64,000 nucleotides of DNA from the NCBI RefSeq assembly GCF_037975245.1, contig NC_092569.1, forward strand, positions 18,719,001 through 18,783,000. The letters are read 5' to 3'. The position numbers and the translations under genes are program-made. Source of the stretch: Apostichopus japonicus. Its lineage: Eukaryota; Echinodermata; Holothuroidea; Aspidochirotida; Stichopodidae. The notes below the pieces were generated by a model, which saw only the letters and a list, made by a program, of their open reading frames with translations, did not search any database and was not told the origin of the DNA. Every line of letters starts with the position of its first letter. Position 1 is the first letter of the stretch. Below are positions 48,861-59,784 of this stretch, one piece after another.

Positions 48861-49927
48861 TCAGATAGGTCGAATTTTCATTTCTGTGAACTTCAAGTTG
48901 TAATCACCTCCAGGTAACTGGGTCCACTCAATATTAGCTTGATGTCCACTGGTGCCAAAGTAGTTTGAGTTAAGGTCAGACTGATCGCAATTATAGTACC
49001 ACCAAGCGCCATGGTGACTAGCGGCACAGTTATTACTATAAATGTCATTGTCCCTGTCGTATGTAGAGAAGGACATATTCCTGTGATTAGCCAGGGAATC
49101 ACGGTCTGTAGAAGGAACAACATATACACAAATTTGTAACAAAATTCAAAGATCATACGAGTTCTATTTCACATCTGAGAATCAGCATCTGTAGAAAGAA
49201 TATCCAACATATAAACAAGTATTTTTTCACATGGAACTGGATATTTAATATCTATTTGAGAGTACATCTTAACATAATTTATTAATTGAATTTAATTGAG
49301 ATGTTTTATTTATGTTCTGAATTTCTGTTAGAGAGTGGAAATTCAAAATTTGTATGTTGTTGTGGATGAAAATAGTTGTAATTAATATAACCGTTATGTA
49401 TATATTGTTTTCCAAACAATCAAATTTTTTATACATACGCCTTTATACATATGTATTTGTGATGGACTGTTTGAGTTCAAATGGATGAGGCAAGGTACTA
49501 ATAAAACTTGGTTTTCCTTTTTTTCATAGTATTTCACAAGAACAACTTTCAACCGGTGTATATCTGTTTATAAGTAATATTATCACTAGCAATCATCATG
49601 GTGTGAAGTCATTTATTGTATGATAAAGCCATTAGGGTATGTCTTTTTCTTCTCTTAGTAACACTGAAGGTATTATATTTCTTACTCAAATTTAAAGTAT
49701 GTGTTATTCATTCATTCTAATTTCTGTATTCGTATTTATTTAACATCACACTGTTAATTATCTCAATATCTGTACTTTATTCTGTCAAGCGGTTATGAAT
49801 CAAATGGATTTTAAATGCAGATCATCACGATACTTTCTGCTAAAAAAAACCGTTGTGAAGGAACGTAAGAAATTTTCAGCAATAATTAACAGCATACGAA
49901 ATAAATTTGGCTAGGAAAATTTAACCG

Positions 49928-49988
<61 letters not shown>

Positions 49989-52900
49989 CAAGTTTTGGAA
50001 ATTAAATAAACGAAACGAAACGATAAGAACACACGATATCAGGAAATCGGAACTCGTAAATTTGTTGCCATGGTATTAATAATTTGAACGAATAACGGGA
50101 TATTAAGTTCCAGAGTCAGTTCCCTTAACAAATAAAATATGTATTTTAGATTATTGTATGATATATTCTTAATAAAGCTGTGAATGCACTCTTCTACAAC
50201 AAATCCAAACGTGTAACAAAAAGTGTGTACCGAGTGAGACGTGTTGAAAGAATGTGGTAATATGAAAATTTAACAAGTCAACTATTATTTTTAAGCGTTC
50301 GGATCATAAACGGCGGTAGGTAATATATAGTACGAATTCGAACTATTGTTTGCTTCAGTCTGCAGACGAAATAGAATACATAACATTTAGACAAACTTAA
50401 TTACCCTTATGTTTGTTTGCTTGTACTTCAATCTTGCTACGAGAGAACACGAATTATCTAAACGATGCAGCTCACATGAGATACAATCCTTAAACTAGAT
50501 CCTCCTTATGTCACGCACTTTTTTTAAATGCTGTAGCTTCCGGTACACTTTGCCAAATTCCTCCCCGTTCTCCTTACAAATACGGTGTGCAGTTGTTTTG
50601 TTCGCTTTTCGATACAATGCTCGGCAAGTCACAGAAGTCAGTCTCAAATATGCTAGTTGACCTCAAAAAGTGGTCAACGTACGCCCTTGACGACGGCCCA
50701 GAAGTTAAGATGAAGTCCTATACAAGAATATGTGCACTTGCCAACGTCTCTAAATATAAACTTCTGTACAATTTGATGGCAATTTTATTCGGTTTTTGGC
50801 TACTGTTTATGTTTCACGTTAGTTGCTATCATATTTAAACCATAGAGAATTATCGTATCTTAATAGAAGATTAACAAGTTTGAAAGAACGAAAGCAGGAA
50901 TGAGTATACAATGCAAATTTGAAGTATACATTTTGAAAAACTGTTTCGATGTAAAGTCTGTTTAAAAAAAAATCAAATGATATAGGACAGAGAATCTAGA
51001 GGTTCTAGAAGATGAATGAACTTACTTGCTGTACTATCTGACAGATACCCTCCTAGATCTACTATTCCGTATTTACGCCACTCATCACTTATACGATGTA
51101 GAGGTAATGTAGAGGTAATGCAGATTTAATGTAGAGGTTCAGGAAGATAGAAATGTATGTACGTACTTGCTGTACTTTCTGGCAGATACCCTCCTAGATC
51201 TACCATTCAGTATTTACGCCACTCATCACTTATACGATGTAGAGGTAATGTAGAGGTAATGTAGAGGTAATGTAGAGGAAATGTAGATGTAATGTAGAGG
51301 ATATGTAGATGTAATGTAGATGTTCTAGGAGATAAACAAGTATGTACTTACTTGCTGTACTTTCTGGCAGATACCCTCCTAGATCTACCATTCTGTATTT
51401 ACTCCACTCATCACTGATACGAAATAGATCGTACTTGGCAAAGTAAGGAACGCCGTTAATATTATTCATGTCAATACGAAGTTCGTAATCTTTCTGGTTT
51501 GTCAAGTCAGATATTTGATCGTTTCCAAGCCAGAACTCTCTCTTTAGAAAGCCAAAGCCTTGTTTGTACTCATTCCATGTCCGGTAGAAGTCAACAGATC
51601 CATCTACTCGTCGTTGGATCACCTGACATGAATGATAGAGGAGAACGTTATAGGTAGTCTGCAATAATTATGTGAAGTGGCTAATTTCAGTAACATAATA
51701 TAAGTATTAAAGTGACGTCACAAACGAGAGGATTTGTTAAATACTGAAGTATACAACAGTGTCTGGATATTTTAATACATTACTCATGGTGACGGTTGCT
51801 AAAGTGACATTTATTTTCGGTGGTCAATTAGGACACAAAATTTTGTCACACAAGTTGGTGAGACCCACATTCATACAGTATATTTTAAAGATAAGATTTT
51901 CTTAAGTTTGATGTTACTTATTAATTAAATAAGTAATGACCATTAATTATTTAATTAATTAATTAATTAATTATTAATTATATACCTGGAAGACGCACAC
52001 CAAGTATAAAGAAGTAATCATGAAAGCAATTAGCAAATAAAATCAGTTTGGTTTAAAAGGATTAAAAGGATCGAAATTGGGAATGTTTACAGGAATATAT
52101 AATGAACATTTGATGAAGATGATAATGCAGTTACAACGATCGTTTAATAGTTGACAAATGACAACACCCCAGATTTCCGACTGCATCTCTGCAGTCGTTT
52201 TACTTTCGTTTATTATTAAAATCCTCTAGTCCAAACTCAAAAATGCCCCTCCTCTGCCTTATCTCGCCGACAATCATCCTTTTCCTTTCAGAATTAACAA
52301 ACTCTATTTCGATTTGAAAAATACAAAATACTTACAGTCCAACCGCCTCCATCAATTGAGTTGTTACAAAAGACCCTGAAGGGTTCAGGAGCATTATCTG
52401 GTTGAATCATAAAAACACCGGATTCTGTATCTTGTTCGTCACATTGTTCGTAAACTTCTTGACAATCTCTGGGATACTGTGGTTCCTGGTAGTAGAAGTA
52501 GGATGAACCTGAAGATAAAGAAAGCATCTTAGCTTCAAGTTGAGTATGTCATTCTTCAAAATTGACCTTACGGAACTTATATTCAAACATTTAACACATA
52601 TCAAACCTTTAAATTTCTAGTTGTGAAGAAATAGCAAGCAAATGAAAGATTTCAATCTCTAAAAAAAGACTTTTATGCTTTAAGATTAAAAGGGATTGTC
52701 TAGTTTAGACATTAAACAAGGTCAAAATAATCACAGTTAATTTAAAACTTAAAAATGTTTCCGTCGTCACATGAAAAGGATGATATATACTCACTGCTTG
52801 TGTCTCTCCTTTGTCTCAATCGGGAATTATATTCTGTTTTCTCCGAACCGCCCTGAAAGAACAATTTTACGCTTGTATTTGGCATTAATATTTCAAAGAT

Positions 52901-55364
52901 TCCAATTTAAGTTAAACTGTAAAATTGGAATCCACCCGAGTTGTAATCCAGAAGCCATTGCGGGTTTTTCCAACATTTGTGGTCGCTTAGGCGTCGTAAA
53001 AAATAACTGTTGATTATTATTATATTATTATAATTGGAACTTTTAAAATTATTAATCAAAATGACATGATATTATTCATGTGGGGGAATTCACTTGTGGA
53101 ATATTACTTTGCTTTGATCTACATATATATAAATGTTATGGTAACCAAGTAAATATAGAACAAAACGTAAGAACATTTTACAGTTTTTGATTGAGCTAAT
53201 GTGCCGTACAATATTTTTGGTGTAAAACTTGGTATTTTAGAAATCGTTAGATTGTATATTCTACTACTAACAATTTCAAATTATTTCCATGCAGTCACAT
53301 TACTTTGGAATTTACTTTGGACAAAGGAAACATTACAAAACGTTTAAGGTTTTTTCTTTAAATAATACTTTAAGCTGCCATTAAGTCTCGATCAGAGTAG
53401 ATATATATTTCATAGTATCTTAATTTGATTATTCTATGTTTTAGGGGAATCTTCGATGTATAAATTTAATAAACACGTCAGAAACTGACAAACAAATATA
53501 CTTTATTACCCCGCTCTCTGTGTTGTAACCAAAATCAAATTCAGCAGAAAACAAGAGACAAAGCAAATCTGCGTTCAATGTAAAGTGTAAATTTGGTAAT
53601 ATCTCTATGAATCGAACGTTATACATTTGACAAGTTATCACCTCGGTAACCTGATTGTAACATCCGATGTCTAAAATATTCTCGAAATTTAACTAGACCA
53701 CTCAAATTTTACTTGAAACAACACGTATGTTCAATACTTTATGCAAAATGTTGACCTTTTTAAGGTTTAAGTATACCATATTGATAATTCTGTATGAGCT
53801 ATTTTACGGTAGGCTTATAGTGCTTTGCAATTGCATTAACATTGATCAAATAACAGAGTTTTGAGAAGTATTCACAAGTTTGTGATTAACAAAAGATTGT
53901 TTGTAAGTTACTTTAGAATTACTGCAATGTGGTTATCAAAGTGTGTCGATATATACTGTTAAAATTGTTTATTTCATGGATTTGTTGAATCGTTTCAAGA
54001 AATATATTTCCAAAATTATTCAACTTTAATTTGTTGCAAAATATTTGATTTCAAGAATGCCCTAATATGAAGGCGCAACTGTCGAAATACTTCTTTTATC
54101 TTATTATTTATTTTGTATCTTTTCCTTAAACAATTATTTAGCCTGTAAAACACCACCAACATTAGATAAAGGCATGACTTTTAACTGTATGGAAGGGCGT
54201 TTTGCTTATGTCAATATGGACATAGATCAGTGGTTTACCGTATATATTATGTATCATGTAATTATGAAAATGTTATTTCAGCACAATTATAAACTAAGGT
54301 AATCACATATAAAACTTATTTTGTAGTTGCAGTGTCTGAACTTGAAGTAATATGTTCATAAAGGTAACAGAAAGTTACATTCTCTTCTGATAAAATATGC
54401 AATTGTGTTTACGGTTTATGATGATAGCCTTTCCCGCAATAAAATGGTGGCATATTAATACATTATTAAGTTTATGATGATAGCCTTTCCCGCAATAAAA
54501 TGGTGGCACATTAATACATTATTAGGAGTTGTTGCTTAAAATACATAACATAATAGCTGCCTTGTGTCATCAAATTATAACAGGTTGGCTTAATTGTAAG
54601 GATAAATCATATGGAATTTTCATATCAATAGACAAACGATCACATTTGCTACACACATATATATACCCTTCACAAAGCAGAATATTCACTATTGAAATTT
54701 CCTAACGATGGTTTGGATATTTGGGGTACTTGTGAACATGTTTTATAACAGAGCGTTTATTGGTCGAATTACAAATATTTCACAGACTGTTATTGGAGAG
54801 ATGGTTGGTTCTGATAAGTTTTTTTTCTCCAAAACTATCTTTGAATATTGTTTGAAAAGTTGAATGGTTTACACACACACTATAGGTTTTATACGATTGA
54901 GTAATGCACAGTTACTGGGTTTCTTTCCAACATTAATAAACATGAATTGTTTTAGACAGAGAGCGAGACAAGTATTCTTGAATTAAAAATTCTGAAGTAT
55001 TAAAGTAACTTGTCCTGTTGAAATAAAGCTGCAGTAAGTTATGAATAGCTTCACTTAAAGATTGTGTGATTATTATGAAACAAAAGCTAACGATAGAAAA
55101 CTTTTTCTTGGTGGGGGGGGGGTGTGTTAACGCAATGCATTTGATCGGTTTAACATTTAAAAAGTTTGAAGTAAGTTTGGGTTTCAATTTTTATATCATT
55201 TGTGTTAAAATGGTTGAACACTGATAAAATAAAAGAAAATAGTGTCTACTGTAATAACTGACTGAAATTAAAAGAAAGGTACAACTCAAAGATTTCAAAG
55301 TAGACAGAGAGCTGCCGAATTCAGACAGAAATCCAAAAACGAACAAAATAATCTTGATCTTCAT
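48861..55364 (-). CDS. FReD gene C: secreted single fibrinogen C-terminal domain protein, exon 1 donor lost
   Basis: Third paralog: 55364-55290, 52852-52795, 52508-52336, 51622-51352, 49105-48861. Exons 2-5 are open and in phase and encode linker plus FBG domain (EQCDEQDTESG, GGGWT, FWLGNDQISDLT, AWWYYNCD, MKIRPI). Unlike A and B it keeps the acidic DRDND calcium-site motif. The signal-peptide exon is open (MKIKIILFVFGFLSEFG), but the donor that reads GTGAGT in A and B reads TTGAGT here, so normal splicing after exon 1 should fail. No obvious replacement donor lies in the next bases. The gene may be silenced, may use another first exon, or may make a non-secreted product. AATAAA on the minus strand is at 48634-48639. 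It lies head-to-head with TRNAU1AP. Confidence 0.75.
49930..49986. repeat. TA dinucleotide microsatellite
   Basis: Uninterrupted run of about 28 TA units in intron 4 of gene C. Genes A and B lack it at this place. Confidence 0.9.
51027..51330 (-). repeat. Two partial exon 4 copies plus minisatellite, intron 4 of gene C
   Basis: Copies at about 51027-51099 and 51166-51238 repeat the 3' edge of exon 4, each followed by TAGAGGTAATG-type units. Same organisation as in A and B. Confidence 0.75.
54414..54525. repeat. 56-bp tandem duplication in intron 1 of gene C
   Basis: The phrase GTTTATGATGATAGCC ... ACATTATTA occurs twice in direct succession; A has it once. Confidence 0.8.
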
Positions 55365-56087
55365 GTTGAGCAATACAGGTGAACAAATCGTCGAGATTAA
55401 GACTGATAGCACTTCACAGCAGAAGAACGAAAGCAAGAATGAATTCACAGTCAATCTGACATTCTCAATATCACTAAATGGTCTTACTTGAAACAAAGGA
55501 GATTGATGACGTAGTCGTTCTATTAAAATGAAAGGATGCTGTGACGCATCTGTTTCAATTTTAAGGAAGTATTTGCACATCAGTTCAAAACCATTGAAAT
55601 AACTTAGCTTGATGTTTTGACTGATCGAAATTACAGTTGCAAAATATATTAGCGTCTCATATTGAACTCCATACAAGGATATACAATATTTATGTTTAGA
55701 TCATAGCAAATGTGTAATATTCAGTTAAGTGATCAGATAATGAGATCAGATTATGAAGACCGATAAGTGAAAGTAATTAATATACTACTGCTGTTTCAAA
55801 ACAATAATTGGCAGATATATAATTTAAAAAATGTACGTAGAACATAACACAAGACGTTACTTTTAAAACAAGTCAATCTTGACTCGGGGAACAATATATT
55901 GAAAGAAAATTAATGTAATCAAGCAGATCAGAATGATTTTATTTGTTTCATGTTAAACATTTTCTTTTACAGGAATCATTTTATCACTTACAGGAATCTG
56001 CCAAACTAATTAAATTACATTGAGGACTCGTTTTGACTCTTTGAACAGAATCTGACATGAAGGTTAAATATAGAAAATTCAATCTGA

Positions 56088-57428
56088 TAATTTAATCTAG
56101 ATTTCAAATACGAATTACTTCTAGATTTATGACATTGAATGAGTATGCTTGTCCGGGTTAAATCGGATCACTTTCGAACTTTTCTCATGGCACAAAGCTG
56201 ATCGGGTGAACAGTATACATTGTAACAGTACTTATATCATGAAAATGGGCAAAATTTACAATGGATTATATGCTGTACATTTTCCTGGCTTCTTTCCTCT
56301 GTGTAATCCTTCTCCCTTATCGCTATCGCTCCTCCCTGTTTCCCTTCTTTCATCTTCATATCTACCTCCACCCCACCCAGATCTTCTCTTTCGAAGCTAC
56401 GCGCTGTCCTCACAAACGTACACTTTCTTTTATAAAGAGACATAGTCCAACTCCAAATCTCAATAGATTATCTTGAATGTGTAAAAGTAAGTTGGCCTGA
56501 CGTTTCGATCCTAGCAGGATCTTCTTCAAAGGCTAAATGACAAGTAACAGTAACAGAAGGGACAAAAACACGCACAGAATACAGACAGGTTAATGAGCAT
56601 GTTGAACACAAAGAGATATATGTAAGGGGATTAGTAGACAATGGATGGAGAGAAGAAAGAAAGAACCAACAGGGGAAGAGGAGAGGTGGGAGACAAACAG
56701 TGGAGGGACAAAGAGAGGATTAAGGGAAGGGGTATGGAATAAACTGGAGAAGGACAAAGACAGATAGATTAACTTGATATTACAACAGGTCAACAGTGAG
56801 GCGTTCATTATAAGATCATTTTAAAATTTAGACATTCAGAAGTGCTTAATTGGTGAAGTATCTGCATCAAATTTGCAAAGATTTCCCTTCAGATCAAGAA
56901 ATATTGATACAGCTTGAACAACTTTCCCCCAAAATCAATACGCCTTTAAACTTTTATACTTTAATTCTGTGAACTCTTATGTTTGCCATTCTTATGTCTT
57001 TTTACCCTTTATCATCTTGTATTTGTCTTATATGTATACATATGCGAGCTTGTAATTTCCCTTTTGGGATGAAATAAAGTTTTACTTACTTACTTCCTTA
57101 CTTATATATAGGACTATTCGTCCAAATTCTTTCCAGCTTCAAATACTAAAGGTGTTGTCCAAATGGATATGTAAATATGTCTTCAGTTGTTTAATTGCAG
57201 AGGATTAGGGCAATAAGCTGATAAACATGTTTCAAGCCAAACAGATTTTATGGTGATTTTAATAACATTCATGACGTGATTCCGTTCTAGTACTAATCAC
57301 ATATGTAGTTCATTTCAATTCTAATTGAGACAAATGTCTACAACATTTTTCTATTTTTTCTTACCTGTGAATGAGACAAATTTGAAATAAAAAAATGTTT
57401 GTTTTGCGTCGAAATGATGAGAACTGGA
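56088..57428. mobile_element. Block C-specific insertion of about 1.34 kb, unclassified
   Basis: Flanks match block A around 31005-31015, where nothing is inserted. It contains a purine-rich tract (56640-56760) and the phrase GACGTTTCGATCCTAGCAGG, whose GATCCT-AGC-AGGATC core can form a hairpin. Exact ends, target duplication and class could not be fixed, and no coding frame was recognised. Confidence 0.45.
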
Positions 57429-57713
57429 TAAAAAAATAATAATTAATTATATGCTTATTCAACTCGATCAAATGATGGTCGAGGGGTAATGTATATTAAT
57501 ATGAACCCTAAAAAATCTCCAGGATTGTCAATTTACCCAATCTTTGAGCCACAGTTAGACAAACATAGTTAGCAAAGATCTTTACCTTACGGATGATTCA
57601 ACCAGAAATGTAACATTTGGGATATTTTTTTATAGCCATAGACGATTGTGTTGCTTCATATAGGCTACCTCAGAATTACAATGTACACGCGTGCATCGCA
57701 TTGCTTTAGTGTT

Positions 57714-57894
57714 CTTCTTCTTACGTTGCAGAAACCCATAGGGCATAAGCGCAACGAGGCAATGGAGATAAAGTGCCTTGCCCAATGACACAACGCAGTG
57801 ATCTGGACAGGGCTCGAACTTGTAATCCTTAGATCACAAGTCCACTGCCTTAACCACTTGCCCACAACGCCCAACCCCCCACCCCCCCCCCCCC
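57714..57894 (-). mobile_element. tRNA-derived SINE, 181 bp
   Basis: On the minus strand the head has an A-box (GTGGGCAAGTGG) and a B-box (AAGTTCGAGCCC). The body contains CATTGGGCAAGGCACTTTA, a phrase I recall from broadly distributed invertebrate and vertebrate SINE families, and the tail is AAG repeats. It interrupts TTTAGTGTT as seen uninterrupted in block A (about 31290) and is bounded by GTGTT on both sides (57709-57713, 57895-57899). Confidence 0.8.
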
Positions 57895-57992
57895 GTGTTA
57901 TATCAATGAATATATGAATCAAACAATCAGGTCACTAGTTGATGCGGTTCTAGAAGACCAAGTAGCTCAACGCCAACAGACTATAGTTGTCT

Positions 57993-58361
57993 CAAGGGCG
58001 TAGGAACCGGGGACTGGGGGCGCCAGCCCCCCCCCCCAGTGAAAAATATGGAGGGGCGGAAGTATCATTCCGCCCCCGCTTCGCAAGTCAGAAAACCCCT
58101 TTTTCATTTCCAAATGAGAAAAAAATCTCATTTGGAGCACCAAATTGCATCTAAGGCCAGGTGAAAATGCAAAATTATATACAAAATGGAGTGGGTGGGT
58201 TGAAGTGAGCTATATTGCACCAAATTGCATCTGAGGCCACCTGGAAATGCAAAAAATTACCAAAGGGGAGGGGGACACCCCCTCCCCTTAGACCCCTCCT
58301 CCAGGCCGGCCATCAGTCTTCAGCCCCCCCCCCCACTCAAAAGTACCTTCCTACGCCACTG
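57993..58361. mobile_element. hAT-type MITE, 369 bp
   Basis: Left end CAAGGGCGTAGGAA, right end complement CAGTGGCGTAGGAA, flanked by the 8-bp duplication AGTTGTCT (57985-57992, 58362-58369). Block A shows the empty target once at 31379-31386. Interior is GC-rich with an internal direct repeat (CACCAAATTGCATCT twice). No transposase. TIR start and 8-bp duplication fit hAT. Confidence 0.85.
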
Positions 58362-59784
58362 AGTTGTCTGATTTGTTGATGAACGTTACATTAGAATTGT
58401 AACATTTGCCTAAAATATATATTAGCTAAAGTATTTCGAAGAAACATGTTTCCCAATAGTGTGTCGTTCCATTTGTTTCGACACAGTATACGGCACACGA
58501 TACACAGCTGTTTCCTGAAATATAGCCAAGTGTTTGATCATTGTTACAATTCGCCATGAATGTTCGGCTCCTACGTATCGATTCCGTGTGTATTAATCTT
58601 AACGCTATGAATGCATGATACATGACCATAAAATATAGGAACGTATTGTGATAGAACACGGTGAAATAATTAAGAAGAGAAATGGTGTATTAATTAGCCA
58701 TGGCAAAGTCTTAACACACAATCGCAGAAGTTGTTTCCTGCGAGTGTAAAATATGTCTCTTTTTGAAATCTTGCCTAGTGCATAATTAATACACATCGCC
58801 GCGAATGTTCGGCTGCAGCGTATCGATTCATTGTATATTAACTTGAACGCTGTGAATAATACACGACAATCTAATATTAGAACATAGGCTATGGTCTCTA
58901 TAGGCTTTTCATTGTATTCTGGCCTGTTCACATGGATCCGCTGTGTTGGAAACTACACTGCCATATTAGAAACTATCGCTGCATAGACAATACACACGTT
59001 CGAAGTACATGTAGATCTTGAAAATAACACGGGGTACTTTAGCTTTAAAAATGATCTTTTATTGCATTGTCATCAAGACTTTGAGAGCAAGACTTAAGTA
59101 TTTGAGGTCAAATCTGAGCTCACTGAGTCTTTAAAGTCAAGCGGGTCATGCATGTGAAAGTCAAGTCCTCAGTCTCAAAATCATGCGACTCGAGTAAGGT
59201 TGGCGGTTCGAGTCGCCAACACTAGGTCAAACTATATTAAAAAAAAGTGTTAACGCAAAACTCTGAATCTCGAGCTAGGATGAACTTTATTTGTTGAGTA
59301 TAGTTTCAACTCAATTATTGCTGCCTAACAGCCTACACATAAAGTATGTTGCTGCTATTGTCTACAAGTTTATTCAATCTCTGTGCACCTCACTCGTGTG
59401 AGGAATGTAGAGTACAAATATGCCTACAAAGTTCATATGACAACAACGTTGACAAAAAGAATTTAAAAAAATGTTTACATGGAAAATGGTGGCGCCAGGC
59501 CCCAGACGTATAAGAAGAAATGTGGACGGAAATGCGAAATGGAAAAGAATAAATGCTTCACATGCATAAGTGGATGAAAAATAAAAAAATAAAAGAAAGA
59601 AATAAAAAACTACTTTACAATGCCTATGGCAAGAAACTATTGAAATTTGTAGTAAATTTCTCTGCAAAGCTTAACAAGGTTGGAAATGGTTGTCCTGCTA
59701 CTTGTTCTGCTATTATTGGCTGCTGTGTATTAGTTAGTGTCTGCTCTTCGTGGCTGCTAGCTTCAAACCAATTCGAAGTTTACA

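Larger units (their letters stand above)
55365..59784. other. Intergenic interval between FReD C and TRNAU1AP (divergent)
   Basis: Source-type interval whose copies lie upstream of genes A and B. Compared with them it has extra DNA at about 56088-57428, a SINE at 57714-57894 and a MITE at 57993-58361. Promoters of both flanking genes must lie here, but no element can be assigned by eye. Confidence 0.6.

Noticed and set aside
56149-56476. Overlapping 98- and 71-codon plus frames and a 68-codon minus frame
   Set aside because: Pyrimidine-rich low-complexity sequence within an insertion; frames are open on both strands and nothing is recognisable.
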